A DNA stretch of 64,000 nt from Mesorhizobium sp. ZC-5 (GTDB lineage: Bacteria; Pseudomonadota; Alphaproteobacteria; Rhizobiales; Rhizobiaceae). Made by a program: the position numbers and the translations under genes. The notes below the pieces were generated by a model that was not told the origin of the DNA, ran no database searches, and worked only from the letters and a program-made list of their open reading frames with translations. The DNA lies in the NCBI RefSeq assembly GCF_025753855.1, contig NZ_JAOWPT010000014.1, positions 62,001-126,000 on the forward strand, given 5' to 3'. How positions within the stretch are numbered: position 1 is the stretch's first letter; each line of letters starts with the position of its first letter. Of the stretch, positions 25,522-35,281 are shown piece after piece.

Positions 25522-26326
25522 GGGGATCCAAGCCAACCAGTCCTGATTGCATTATCCCGCTAGCCGATCGATATGCGTTTACAGCAATGTCAGGGAGATG
25601 CCTGTGATCTCCCTTTCTCCCATAGCACCTGGCTGTTGCCGCCATCACAAAGGCAGGTAGCGCATCTCGTTCAGCATCCGACAAACTTCTAACACTCTGG
25701 TATCCAGCCAGCAGTGCTTGAGCGTTGTCATTATCCAAGCCTCCGTTCGACCCGCCTGTCCAGTCAACAAGCACATCCGCAACTTCCGAAATGAGCGCAT
25801 CATCATGGCGGAGTCGAAAATTTATGATACCGCTGACCTTGTCATCGAGAAAGAAAACATTCTGATGGACCAGTGCTCCGTGAACCGGTCCTGTCGGCAG
25901 CTCATACGAAGATCTATTCGGATGGGGCTGCAAAATGGAGTGAATCCTTGCCATGGTCTGCCCTAGGCTGTGACACTTGCGCGTTACGGGATCAAACGTT
26001 GACGATCCAGGCACGAAACTCACGATCGCTACGAGTTTGCCAGCTGCTCGAGAGGTGGCATTTCCGTCGAGGCTTCGAATTGGCTTCGGACAAGGGACTC
26101 CGTTTTTGTGGAGCCTCTCCATGGTTTCAAATGCTCGTTCCAGATCTGACGGTTCGGCGCCATTTTCGAACAGGGTGACGATAAGGTCATTTTCTTTGGA
26201 TCTGAAAAGATAGGTCGTCTCGCGGTCTCCATCAGCAATGCCGATGACAGATAACAACGATGTTATCCCGTACGCAGACGCAATAGCGTCGCGATCGCCG
26301 TCAGAGAGCTCTGTGAATACAGCCAT
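25505..26326 (-). CDS. Homoserine kinase (ThrB, APH fold)-like protein lacking catalytic residues
   Basis: The 273-residue protein follows the rhizobial ThrB pattern from its start (MAVFTELSDGD) through KNGVPCPKPI and GYQSVRSLSDAERDALP. However, the catalytic loop, usually HADLFPDNVFF, reads HGALVHQNVFF, so the catalytic Asp is replaced by Ala. The metal-binding motif, usually GLIDFYF, reads GIINFRL, with Asp changed to Asn. It is therefore probably a pseudokinase. In a homoserine-degradation operon it might bind homoserine as a sensor or regulatory partner. The start at 26326 is preferred because it matches the family N-terminus. Confidence 0.78.
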   Translation of the reverse strand: MAVFTELSDGDRDAIASAYGITSLLSVIGIADGDRETTYLFRSKENDLIVTLFENGAEPSDLERAFETMERLHKNGVPCPKPIRSLDGNATSRAAGKLVAIVSFVPGSSTFDPVTRKCHSLGQTMARIHSILQPHPNRSSYELPTGPVHGALVHQNVFFLDDKVSGIINFRLRHDDALISEVADVLVDWTGGSNGGLDNDNAQALLAGYQSVRSLSDAERDALPAFVMAATARCYGRKGDHRHLPDIAVNAYRSASGIMQSGLVGLDPHEIPA

Positions 26327-26343
26327 AACCCTTGCCGCCAATC

Positions 26344-27753
26344 TTAGGAATTATTCGGTGATTTGGAGGGGCAATCAGAGATGCCGAATATCCGAACAAT
26401 CTGGTCTTGAGATAAGATACCCTCTTCTTCTACGACTTGCCGAAGTGGTTTCTTTTCCCCCAAAGCTCTCATTGAAAGAGCCGAAGCTTTACTATAACCA
26501 ATCAATGTCGCCAGTGGCGTAGCGAGAACGAGAGACTGATCGCAAAACGATTTGCATCGATCAACATCGACCTCGATTCCTTCTACGCAACGCTGCTTCA
26601 GAATTTTGATACCTCTTGTCAACATTCGCATGGATTGAAGAATGTTCAAAACTATGACGGGCTCCATCGCGTTCAGCTGCAACTGGCCTGCGCTCGCCGC
26701 GAGCGTCACCGTCAAATCATTGCCTATCACCTGGAACCCAATCTGGTTCATCATCTCAGGGATGACCGGATTGATTTTTCCCGGCATTATGGACGAACCA
26801 GCCTGTACGGCCGGCAGTCGGATCTCTCCGAAACCCGTGCGAGGGCCGCTGCTCAACAGACGCAAGTCGTTGCATATTTTTGAAAGCTTTACCGCGATTC
26901 GCTTCAAGGCGCCGGAGAAGGTAACGAAGGCTCCGGTGTCGGAAGTGGCTTCGACAAGGTTGCGAGCAGGCACCAAATCAAAGCCAGAAATTTGATTGAG
27001 ATGACTGCAGGCAAGGCCTGAAAAGCCAGGTGGAACATTGATGGAAGTGCCGATCGCCGATCCACCCAGGTTAACCTCCATCAGCAGCCTCGACGCTGAT
27101 TGTAAATGCACTATGTCTTCTTCCATCAGTTCCGCGAACGCATCAAACTCTTGGCCAACCGTCATAGGCACGGCGTCCTGAAGCTGTGTGCGACCAACTT
27201 TTGCGACTTGATCATACTGAGCTGCCTTCACTCGGAAGGCGTCTCGAATATTTACCTGCGACGCGATTAGTGCATCGCAGGCCCGCAAGATGGTTAGGCG
27301 TATTGCCGTTGGGTAAACGTCATTGGTCGACTGCGACAAGTTGACGTCGTCATTGGGATGGAGTGTGACATAGTCTCCCACTGCCCGCCCAAGCTTCAGG
27401 AGAGCGAGGTTTGTTACGACCTCATTGACGTTCATGTTGGTGGAAGTCCCGGCACCACCTTGCATCATGTCGACTGGGAAATTCTGATCGATGCCCTGCC
27501 GTTCTATCAGATCTTCACAAGCCTCGGAAATTGCCATTGCTTTTGATCTTGATATCAGCCCGAGATCCATATTGGCCAGCGCCGCTGCTTTCTTCACCAT
27601 GGCCATGGATTGTATGAGTTCGGGAAAGTCCTTCAGTTGTAGCCCTGAAACGTCAAAGTTCTCAGCTGCACGTGCGGTATGTACGCCATAGAGAACGTTA
27701 CTGGGAATGAGGAGCGGGCCGATAAGATCGGATTCAATACGTCCTGGAAGCAT
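26344..27753 (-). CDS. aspA: Aspartate ammonia-lyase
   Basis: The 469-residue protein has the fumarase/aspartase signature GSSIMPGKINPV, the substrate region GGAGTSTNMNVNEV and HPNDDVNLSQSTND. The start at 27753 is chosen because AGAGG is 6 bases upstream and the DapA stop lies only 10 bases before it. It converts aspartate to fumarate and ammonia. In this operon it would complete homoserine degradation after the homoserine and aldehyde dehydrogenases. Confidence 0.92.
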   Translation of the reverse strand: MLPGRIESDLIGPLLIPSNVLYGVHTARAAENFDVSGLQLKDFPELIQSMAMVKKAAALANMDLGLISRSKAMAISEACEDLIERQGIDQNFPVDMMQGGAGTSTNMNVNEVVTNLALLKLGRAVGDYVTLHPNDDVNLSQSTNDVYPTAIRLTILRACDALIASQVNIRDAFRVKAAQYDQVAKVGRTQLQDAVPMTVGQEFDAFAELMEEDIVHLQSASRLLMEVNLGGSAIGTSINVPPGFSGLACSHLNQISGFDLVPARNLVEATSDTGAFVTFSGALKRIAVKLSKICNDLRLLSSGPRTGFGEIRLPAVQAGSSIMPGKINPVIPEMMNQIGFQVIGNDLTVTLAASAGQLQLNAMEPVIVLNILQSMRMLTRGIKILKQRCVEGIEVDVDRCKSFCDQSLVLATPLATLIGYSKASALSMRALGEKKPLRQVVEEEGILSQDQIVRIFGISDCPSKSPNNS

Positions 27754-27763
27754 GTCTTGCCTC

Positions 27764-28642
27764 TTATCCGAGGATTCCAGCATGCAGCATGGCACGCTTG
27801 ATTTCATCCTGGACTGTCGGGCTGACAGCGACGAGCGGCAATCGAAGGTCTGCCTTCATCCGACCAAGAAGCTCCAACGCATATTTGGGACCAGCAGGAT
27901 TCGTTTCGAGGAAGAGCGCTCTGTGGAGCGGCATCAGCTGATCCTGCAACTTGAGCGCTGCTGCAAAATTACCGTCCAGACAGGCCTGCTGGAATAGAGC
28001 ACAAAGACGAGGTGCGACGTTTGCGCTCACCGAAATACATCCATGACCGCCGTGCGCCATATAGCCCAAGGCAGATCCGTCTTCACCCGACAATAAATTG
28101 AATTGCGGGCCGCACGCCATGCGCTCAAGCGAGGGACGCAATATGTTGCCCGTGGCGTCCTTAACCCCACAAACATTGCGACAGTTTTTGAATATTCGCG
28201 CCAGAGTTTCAACTTGGATGTCGACGACGCTGCGAGGCGGTATATTGTAAACTATGATCGGAAGTCTGCTGACAGCGTCAATCGCCTTGAAATGCTGGTA
28301 GATTCCCTCTTGAGTCGGCTTGTTGTAATAAGGAGAGACAATGAGCAGTGCATCGGCGCCTGCGTTTTGAGCATGGCGCACGAACTCCAGGGCTTCCTCT
28401 GTGCTATTGGAGCCGGCCCCTGCGATGACTGGTACACGACCGGCGGCGGCGTCTATGGTGATCTCCACCACCCTCTTGTGCTCGGCATGGGTAAGTGTTG
28501 GACTTTCTCCTGTCGTTCCACACGGTACCAGACCTGATGATCCTTCTGCAATTTGCCATTCAATGAAGTCGCGCAATGCAACGTCATCGACGTGGCCGTC
28601 CTTGAACGGTGTTACAAGCGCTGTGATAGAACCTTTGAACAT
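27764..28642 (-). CDS. dapA: 4-hydroxy-tetrahydrodipicolinate synthase (DapA)
   Basis: The 292-residue barrel has canonical motifs: [10 protein letters not shown] at the start, [11 protein letters not shown], the catalytic Tyr in VYNIPPRS and the Schiff-base Lys in [10 protein letters not shown]. It condenses aspartate semialdehyde with pyruvate. In this operon aspartate semialdehyde is the product of homoserine dehydrogenase, so it may draw off excess semialdehyde towards lysine or diaminopimelate. It is much more canonical than the paralogue at 15231. Confidence 0.9.
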   Translation of the reverse strand: MFKGSITALVTPFKDGHVDDVALRDFIEWQIAEGSSGLVPCGTTGESPTLTHAEHKRVVEITIDAAAGRVPVIAGAGSNSTEEALEFVRHAQNAGADALLIVSPYYNKPTQEGIYQHFKAIDAVSRLPIIVYNIPPRSVVDIQVETLARIFKNCRNVCGVKDATGNILRPSLERMACGPQFNLLSGEDGSALGYMAHGGHGCISVSANVAPRLCALFQQACLDGNFAAALKLQDQLMPLHRALFLETNPAGPKYALELLGRMKADLRLPLVAVSPTVQDEIKRAMLHAGILG

Positions 28643-28698
28643 CTACACTTTTCCCCTCAGGCAACAATTGCTGGCGGCTGCCAGTTGCAAGACGCCGG

Positions 28699-30114
28699 TT
28701 ATCGTTGCAGTCTGTTTATGCAAACGACCTTGGGTTGCGTCATTTCCTCATAGGCGAACCGAACGCCTTCTCGTCCCATGCTGCCATATTTAAAGCCGCC
28801 GAAGGGCATCGCGTCGAAACGATAGTCCGAAGAGTCGTTGATCATGACGCCAGATGCATCAATTCCGCTGGCGGCATCGAGGGCGTGGTCCAGATCGTTG
28901 GTGAATATTCCGGCATGGAGACTGTACTCGGGCTCGTTAGCCATCGCGATGGCATCCTTCAGCTCACCAAACGGTTGCAGGATGACAATCGGCGCAAACA
29001 CCTCTTCCGACCAGACAGCACATTGCGCGGGGACATTCTCCAGAACGGTAGGCGCGTAGAGATTCCCATGCCGGTGATGACCACAGAGCAAAGCGGCTCC
29101 CGCCGAGATTGCTTGATCGACCATTGCAGTGGCTCGCAAGATCGCTCCTTCTGAGATCATCGGGCCGATGTCGGTCGTTTGCTCAAGGGGATTTCCGGCC
29201 TTCAATCTTGCGGTCGCCTCGACGAACGTTGACCTGAACCGTTCATAGATGGCGTTCTGTACGAGAATTCTCTGCGTGCCTATGCAGTTTTGGCCAGCTG
29301 CCCAATAGGCCCCGGAAACGCAGGCGTCGACGGCTGCATCGAAATTGCAATTTTCCATCACGATCACGGGAGCGTTGCCGCCAAGGTCCATCGCAAGCTT
29401 CTTGATGCCCGCGGCCCGTGCGATCGCCTCGCCGGTGTTGAACCCACCGGTAAAAGATATCATGCGCACGTCGCGCGCAGAAACAAGCGCCTTACCAAGC
29501 TCCGGCCCACCGACGGCAACGGTCACGATCTCCTCAGGCAAGCCGCTCGCGATCAGGGTGTCGACCAGCTTGAGTGCGGAAAGTGGCGTGAGCTCTGACG
29601 GCTTCAAGAGCACGGCATTGCCTCCGGCGATGGCTGGGCCAAGTTTGTGGGCGACGAGGTTCAGCGGATCGTTATAGGGCGTAATGGCAGCGATAATGCC
29701 CAAAGGCTCCCGGGTATACCAGCCCTGGCGAGATTCCGATCCGAGGTAGGAGTCGAACGGTATGATCTCGCCCGCATTTCGTTTTGCTTCATCCGCCGAC
29801 AGTTTGAGAGTGTTGACGCACCGAGTTGCTTCCTTGCGGGCCTGCACGATGGTTTTCCCCGCTTCCCTCACGATGAGCAGCGAGAATTCTTCCAGGTTGG
29901 CCTGGATCGTCGCAGCTGCCCTTTCCAGGACGGCCGAGCGTTTGTATCGCGGCAGGGCTCTTGCGATCTGGGCTCCCCGCTTTGCCCGTTCCAAGAGCGA
30001 GCCCACGCTTCCAGCACTGGTCTGGCGCACTGTTCCAACGACGGCCCCGTCGAAGGGGCTTCTCACGATGATATCTTGAGCAAGGGTAATCTCGCTCAGG
30101 GCTGCACTGCGCAT
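28699..30114 (-). CDS. NAD(P)-dependent aldehyde dehydrogenase
   Basis: The 471-residue protein has [20 protein letters not shown], the cofactor motif [13 protein letters not shown], the catalytic Cys in [11 protein letters not shown] and the [15 protein letters not shown] region. The usual ELGG motif reads DLGGNAP, a form found in lactaldehyde and phosphonoacetaldehyde dehydrogenase relatives. The ATG overlaps the homoserine dehydrogenase stop by one base (TAATG) with GGAGG upstream. Position between homoserine dehydrogenase and aspartase makes aspartate semialdehyde to aspartate the most likely reaction. Confidence 0.85.
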   Translation of the reverse strand: MRSAALSEITLAQDIIVRSPFDGAVVGTVRQTSAGSVGSLLERAKRGAQIARALPRYKRSAVLERAAATIQANLEEFSLLIVREAGKTIVQARKEATRCVNTLKLSADEAKRNAGEIIPFDSYLGSESRQGWYTREPLGIIAAITPYNDPLNLVAHKLGPAIAGGNAVLLKPSELTPLSALKLVDTLIASGLPEEIVTVAVGGPELGKALVSARDVRMISFTGGFNTGEAIARAAGIKKLAMDLGGNAPVIVMENCNFDAAVDACVSGAYWAAGQNCIGTQRILVQNAIYERFRSTFVEATARLKAGNPLEQTTDIGPMISEGAILRATAMVDQAISAGAALLCGHHRHGNLYAPTVLENVPAQCAVWSEEVFAPIVILQPFGELKDAIAMANEPEYSLHAGIFTNDLDHALDAASGIDASGVMINDSSDYRFDAMPFGGFKYGSMGREGVRFAYEEMTQPKVVCINRLQR

Positions 30115-31175
30115 TATGCAGCCTCCTTCGCTTCTCGCGACGGTTGAGTCGTGTGGATGGCAACAATATCGGACAGAAGGGCATACGCAGTCTCGACCCG
30201 TCCAGCGCCTGGTCCTGTTATCGTCACCGATCCAAGCAGCTCCGTGTTGAGTGAAACTGCGTTCGTTGCGCCTCCGACTCCTGCGAGCGGGTGCTCTAGA
30301 GCTAGTCTCTTGGGAGCAACACTGCCAACGACAATCCCATCTACACCACGAGCCGCGGATCCGATGAGCTTCCACCGGCAATTCTCCTTGGCAGCCGTTT
30401 CAATGTCGTGAGGAGACAATCTTGAGATGCCCTCGCAGGTGACATCCTCGGGCTTGAGGTTTGCCCCCAGCAACTCGTTTGCAAGGATCACGACTTTCAG
30501 TCGAACATCATGGCCCTCAACGTCCGCAGTTGGGTCGGCCTCAGCATATCCAAGGGCCTGCGCCTCTTTGACGGCAGAGGAGAAGTCCAACCCCCCCTCC
30601 ATGCGTCCCAAGACGAAATTCGAGGTGCCGTTGAGAATGCCCTCAAAGCCTTTCATTTCGGCGCCGGCCAGCGTTTTGTCCGCCAGTCGCATTACCGGAG
30701 TTCCGCTCATGACGGCGCCCTCATACTCGAAGCGCACGCCGCGAGATTTGGCCAGTGCCTTGAGCTCCTGGGCGGCAAGAGCTACCGGACCCTTGTTGGT
30801 CGTGACGACATGTTTGCCTGCTTGAAGCGCCCAACGGCAATGGCTGACGGCAGGCTCCCCATCTTTCGGGTTGGTGAACGTCGCTTCAACGACAATGTCT
30901 GCTGGCGCCAGCTTGATGACAGTTTCATTGTCAGCCTCAGAACTGCCGCCGGAAAGCTGCCCAAAGCCACCTTTGGTGAAATTGGCCTCAGTGAGCATCC
31001 GCGGGTCAAGCCCGTTGGGTGATATCACCGAGCCCAGGTAGAGATCACTGACGGCGACGATGTTTAACTGGAAGCCAAGCTGGCGCTCCCACTGCGGATT
31101 TTTTGTCGCGATAAGTCCTGCCAAGGCCCGGTTCACACCGCCAAAGCCAATAAGCGCAATATTGTAAACTGTCAT
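30114..31175 (-). CDS. Homoserine dehydrogenase
   Basis: The 353-residue protein has the N-terminal nucleotide fold [37 protein letters not shown] and [21 protein letters not shown], all conserved in homoserine dehydrogenase. It lacks the C-terminal ACT domain of biosynthetic enzymes, so it should be free of threonine feedback, which fits a catabolic role. GGAGGATC precedes ATG 31175; a longer frame to 31253 is not supported. It is the first gene of the six-gene operon. Confidence 0.9.
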   Translation of the reverse strand: MTVYNIALIGFGGVNRALAGLIATKNPQWERQLGFQLNIVAVSDLYLGSVISPNGLDPRMLTEANFTKGGFGQLSGGSSEADNETVIKLAPADIVVEATFTNPKDGEPAVSHCRWALQAGKHVVTTNKGPVALAAQELKALAKSRGVRFEYEGAVMSGTPVMRLADKTLAGAEMKGFEGILNGTSNFVLGRMEGGLDFSSAVKEAQALGYAEADPTADVEGHDVRLKVVILANELLGANLKPEDVTCEGISRLSPHDIETAAKENCRWKLIGSAARGVDGIVVGSVAPKRLALEHPLAGVGGATNAVSLNTELLGSVTITGPGAGRVETAYALLSDIVAIHTTQPSREAKEAA

Positions 31176-31452
31176 GACGATCCTCCAAAGAATTGTGCGG
31201 GCATCATGCGGGTGCGGACCGCACAGTGGAAACGCCGCAATAGGACCAAACAACCGAGCACTTTGCTCATTTTGCCGCTATTTTGTTGGCGTTGCGACCA
31301 ATAGCCTTCCAGCCGCGGGAACCAATCGCCTCCGATTCGCCGGTGGGTGGTCGCCGGACCACCAAGGTCGGACCGCTGATGGCATATACTTGTGCCGGAG
31401 CCAGACGGCTCCCATGTTGGACCAGAGAGCAAGTCCGTGAAGACTCTGGCTC

Positions 31453-31581
31453 AGGAATGAGGTGGGGGCGCGGATGCTGCGGGATCATGAACAATTCACG
31501 GTGTGTTTTGCCCATTGATTTCGCCCGATCCATCAAGATCACCCGATCTGCTACCTGGCGGACAAACCGCACCTGATGGGA
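31453..31581 (-). pseudogene. Remnant of a polar amino acid ABC transporter ATPase
   Basis: The minus-strand frame contains SHQVRFVRQVADRVILMD followed by a segment ending ELFMIPQHPRPHLI. This is the region after the H-loop of GlnQ/HisP-type ATPases (usual form THExxFAREVADRVxFMD ... NPQHPRTxxFL). There is no Walker A or B upstream. The rest of the 31176-31661 interval holds no recognisable gene. Confidence 0.6.
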
Positions 31582-31661
31582 CACGGCTCGAAAGAGAAAC
31601 AGCGTGGCGGATCCGATAGCGGTATTCCTCATGGCCCCTGCCCCGGATGGGACTGTTCGTG

Positions 31662-32303
31662 CTAACTCTGGACGTCGATATCCGCGCGCGCAATCATGGC
31701 GTCGCCAATCAAAATATCGCCCTGGGCTTTCAGGCCAAGGCCAGCGCCGCGCATATCTGGGGCACCGTCATCTTGGCCCAACTTGGACTTGCCGGTCAGC
31801 CTGGTAACCTCGATCTCTATGCCGACGATCGCCTTCACCAACGCGTCAATGTAATCCCTTGGAGCATGCGTCATCTTCCATGGCGTCTCGCGCGTTGCCT
31901 CGTGAATACGCGTCAGGCGCGCTACGATAGCGCGGACATAGCGTTCGTCATCGCGGATCCTGATTTGCCCATAGGCGTGAGCAACCATGTAGTTCCAGGT
32001 GGGGACCTGCCGCTGCGTCTCATGCTTGGTCGGATACCAGGTCGGCGTGATGTAGGCGTCTGCGGCGCGAAATACGACCAGCACTTCATCGCCGTTCGCA
32101 GCATTCTGCCAGACGGGATTGGCGCGGGCGACGTGGCAATGAAGCACGCCTAACGTGCCTTGCTTGGTGTCAAGGAGAAAGGGGATGTGATTTGCATCCA
32201 TTTCACCTTTGCTATTGGTGAACAGGATGCCAAGGGGATTGCGCTCGATCAGGTCGTGAAGGACCTCAAGGCGCGACTCGTTGAAATGCGACGGCAAATA
32301 CAT
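31662..32303 (-). CDS. PaiB-family FMN-binding protein (second copy)
   Basis: The 213-residue protein starts MYLPSHFNES and shares ANHIPF, CHVARANPVW, WYPTKH and VPTWNYMVAHAYG with the copy at 16167. AAGGAGCGG stands just before the ATG. It follows a gamma-lyase-like gene at 32522 in the same direction, 218 bases downstream, and repeats the lyase/PaiB pairing of 13946-16802. Confidence 0.88.
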   Translation of the reverse strand: MYLPSHFNESRLEVLHDLIERNPLGILFTNSKGEMDANHIPFLLDTKQGTLGVLHCHVARANPVWQNAANGDEVLVVFRAADAYITPTWYPTKHETQRQVPTWNYMVAHAYGQIRIRDDERYVRAIVARLTRIHEATRETPWKMTHAPRDYIDALVKAIVGIEIEVTRLTGKSKLGQDDGAPDMRGAGLGLKAQGDILIGDAMIARADIDVQS

Positions 32304-32521
32304 GACCGCTCCTTTGATGCCTAGTGCTATCCCCAGCACCTTTTGCCTTGGCTCTGCGACAAATGTCTTGCCCTTCCCTGGGTCAGAACCGGCGAGTTGG
32401 CGAATTTCGCGCTGACATGCCAGAGACGTTCAGGGCACAAAATTCGCATCGGCTTGAAGATCGCCCAGGGCCAAGTAAATGCTCAATCAAGGAGCAATTT
32501 ACTCGGCAAGAGGGCCACCCC

Positions 32522-33742
32522 TTAGATGGGGTTGGATTTCTCAAACGTTGCGTCCAATGCATTGTTGATGTCGGCGATGAGATCGCGTGGGTCCTCAAGG
32601 CCGATCGACAGGCGCAGATGTCCATATTTTTGGAAGTTGGGCGGATATTTGTTGGAGCCGCCTCGTCCACCGCCGCCGACGTGAACGATCAGGCTCTCGT
32701 CATGCCCAAGCGAGACCGCGGAGGTGATCACCTTCAAATTGGCGACGAAACGATTTTGCGTGTCCGGATCGCCTTCCACCGCGAAAGCCATCATCGCGCC
32801 GTAGCCTTGGCCTGCGAATTGCTTTTGCGCCAACTCATGCTGGTCATGGCTCTCAAGGCCGGGGTAGGTCACATATGCGACACGCTTGTCGGTCGCCAGA
32901 TATTGGGCAACCGTTTCGGCCGAGGAGAACTGCTGCTTGAGGCGAAGCGGCAAGGTGACCGAGCCGCGCATGATCAGCCAGGCGTTGAAAGGCGAGATGG
33001 TTCCGCCGACATCCACCAGGGCGTCTGCCTTCACATGGTGGACGAGCTCCTTCGAGCCGATGACAACGCCGCCCATCGCATCGCCATGGCCGTTGATGTA
33101 TTTCGTCAATGAGTGGATCACGAGGTCCGCCCCCAACGCAAGCGGTCGAAAGAAAGGCGGAGGTGTGAAGGTCGAGTCCACTGTTAGAAGCGCGCCGGCT
33201 TCCTTGGCAATCGACACCAGCGTGGCGATATCAGCCACCTTCGTGGTCGGGTTGGCGATCGTCTCGGTATGGATCAACTTGGTGTTCGGCCGGATGGCGG
33301 CTCTCACTGCATCCATGTCGCCCATGTCCACAAAGGTTGCTTCGATCTGATAGCGTTGCGGCAGGAGTTCAGCGAACAGCCGCCAAACCGCTTCATAGGT
33401 GACATCGCCCACAACCACATGGTCGCCTGTCTTCAGGAAGGTGAAGAAAACGGCATGGAGGGCTGCAACCCCTGTTGCAAAGACTGCCGCATCCTCGCCT
33501 CCTTCGAGCGCCGCCAGCTTGCGCTGCAGGCCGATCTGGTTGTGACCCGAATTGCGGGTATAGGAGGGCGTTTCCGTATCCGACCAATCCATGGTCGATG
33601 GGTCTTCCGGAAGAAGATAGGAATTGGCCATGACGATCGGTGTTCGGATCGCGCCGGACGTCTTGTCGATTTCATTGCCGCCGTGCACCGACAGCGTATG
33701 GAAAGACAAGGTGGACAGCTGATGTTTATCGGGTCTGGACAT
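32522..33742 (-). CDS. Cys/Met-metabolism PLP enzyme (cystathionine gamma-synthase / methionine gamma-lyase type)
   Basis: The 406-residue protein has VHGGNEIDKTSGAIRTPI, ETIANPTTKVADI and the PLP-lysine motif HSLTKYINGHGDAMGG. It shares this motif with the enzyme at 13946 but differs elsewhere, including a GGGGRGGSNKYPPNF stretch near the C-terminus. It follows an ABC amino acid importer by 42 bases, so it probably acts on the imported amino acid, perhaps a homoserine ester or a sulfur amino acid. Confidence 0.85.
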   Translation of the reverse strand: MSRPDKHQLSTLSFHTLSVHGGNEIDKTSGAIRTPIVMANSYLLPEDPSTMDWSDTETPSYTRNSGHNQIGLQRKLAALEGGEDAAVFATGVAALHAVFFTFLKTGDHVVVGDVTYEAVWRLFAELLPQRYQIEATFVDMGDMDAVRAAIRPNTKLIHTETIANPTTKVADIATLVSIAKEAGALLTVDSTFTPPPFFRPLALGADLVIHSLTKYINGHGDAMGGVVIGSKELVHHVKADALVDVGGTISPFNAWLIMRGSVTLPLRLKQQFSSAETVAQYLATDKRVAYVTYPGLESHDQHELAQKQFAGQGYGAMMAFAVEGDPDTQNRFVANLKVITSAVSLGHDESLIVHVGGGGRGGSNKYPPNFQKYGHLRLSIGLEDPRDLIADINNALDATFEKSNPI

Positions 33743-33784
33743 TTGTGGCTCTTCGTTGCTGGAGTTTGAAACAGTAATTGTGAC

Positions 33785-34474
33785 TCAACGCCGGGACGGC
33801 ACCGCCTTTTCGAGTTTCTGAAAGGCCTGCGTTATCGCGAAGGTCAGGCCGACGTAAAACACCATCACCAGGATAAGCGGTTCATAGACCAGGAGGGTAT
33901 CCTGACGGATCTTGTAGGCCGCTCCGTAAAGATCCATGACGGTGACCGAGAACACGATCGGCGTGGCTTTCAACTGAAGCACGACCTCGCCGGCAAAGGT
34001 CGGCAAAGCGATGCGGATCGCCCGTGGCAGCCATATGCGACGCAGGATCTTGCCGGGTGACATGCCAAACGCCCGCGCAGCCTCGAGTTCTCCTTTTGGA
34101 ACCGACAGCATCGCCCCCCTTAGGATTTCGCCTTGGTAGGCTGCGAAGTTCAGCGTCAGGGCAAGCACTGCAAAGAAGAACCCCTCGCGCAGTATCGGCC
34201 ACAAAAAGCTTGCCCTTAGGCCGGAGATGGAAGGAAGGTACGACCCAAGGCCATAATAGAGGAGCCACAGCTGTATCAGGAGCGGGGTGCCGCGAAAGAA
34301 CGTGCAATACCCTCTCGACAGCCAACGGAATGCGGAAAAGGCCCCCACTTGTGCGACTGCAAGGAGAATTGCCAAAGCGAAACCGACTGCCACCGAAATG
34401 GATAGAAGCAGAAAGGTTATTGCAGCTCCTCGCACCAGCAAGTCCGCATAGGAGGCAACCCAAGAGAAGTCCAT
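33785..34474 (-). CDS. Polar amino acid ABC transporter permease (HisM type)
   Basis: The 229-residue inner-membrane protein has about five helices and the conserved coupling motif EAARAFGMSPGKILRRIWLPRAIRIALP. The phrase FFRGTPLLIQLWLLYYGLG is typical of HisM/ArtM permeases. It is the second permease of the operon 36862-32522. Confidence 0.9.
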   Translation of the reverse strand: MDFSWVASYADLLVRGAAITFLLLSISVAVGFALAILLAVAQVGAFSAFRWLSRGYCTFFRGTPLLIQLWLLYYGLGSYLPSISGLRASFLWPILREGFFFAVLALTLNFAAYQGEILRGAMLSVPKGELEAARAFGMSPGKILRRIWLPRAIRIALPTFAGEVVLQLKATPIVFSVTVMDLYGAAYKIRQDTLLVYEPLILVMVFYVGLTFAITQAFQKLEKAVPSRR

Positions 34475-34483
34475 TTTGGCCTC

Positions 34484-35206
34484 CTACGCCAATGCTCGCT
34501 GCCCACGGCGGAAATACGATTCCAAAGCGGCAAAGATTTGATTGGAAACAAGGGTAATTATTAGGTAGATCGCCGCAGCCGCCAGGAAAAACACCATGTA
34601 TTGCTTCGTATTGCTTGCAGCAACCCGTGCAGCGAGAGCCAATTCCTGGTAACCTACAACAGCTATAAGTGCGCTGTCCTTGACGACTCCCATCCATAGG
34701 TTGGCGAAACCCGGCAGGGCATTCGGAATCAGCGCGGGGAGGATTACCCTGCGGAATCGTAAGGCCGGGCGCATTCCAAACGCTTTCGCCGCTTCGAGCT
34801 GGCCGACCGGAATTGCCAGAATGGCGCCTCGCAACACCTCCGTCATGTAGGCTCCCTGGACGAAGCCGAGCACGATCACAGCTGCGAGCAGGCCGTTAAC
34901 CTCCAGCGGACCAAGATCAACCAAGGCGAGAACACGGTTCAGGCCGTCGGTCCCAGCATAGTACAATGCTATGATCAAAATCAGTTCCGGAACTGCCCTG
35001 ACCACAGTCGTGTAGAGTTGCAGAAGCCACTCAATTGATCGAAATCCGCTCAACTTTCCAAATGCGCCAAACAGCCCCAAGACCATGCCAAGGAAATAGG
35101 CGCCCATGGATATCAACAGCGTGGCGAGAGCCCCGGTGAGCAGAACGCCACCCCACCCCGGAGGGTTGATGGATAACAATTCCAGAATTGAGTTCACAGA
35201 ATTCAT
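34484..35206 (-). CDS. Polar amino acid ABC transporter permease (HisQ type)
   Basis: The 240-residue protein has VVRAVPELILIIALYY and the loop EAAKAFGMRPALRFRRVILP, the classic EAA motif. The frame opens at 35263, but ATG 35206 fits the family N-terminus. It pairs with the permease at 33785, 9 bases downstream. Confidence 0.9.
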   Translation of the reverse strand: MNSVNSILELLSINPPGWGGVLLTGALATLLISMGAYFLGMVLGLFGAFGKLSGFRSIEWLLQLYTTVVRAVPELILIIALYYAGTDGLNRVLALVDLGPLEVNGLLAAVIVLGFVQGAYMTEVLRGAILAIPVGQLEAAKAFGMRPALRFRRVILPALIPNALPGFANLWMGVVKDSALIAVVGYQELALAARVAASNTKQYMVFFLAAAAIYLIITLVSNQIFAALESYFRRGQRALA

Positions 35207-35281
35207 AGTGGAATCTTTCGAAACAGAGCTAGCGGACTTGCCGCGAAGGATGCTCGTCAGCAAATCCGCTAGATAAATGCA

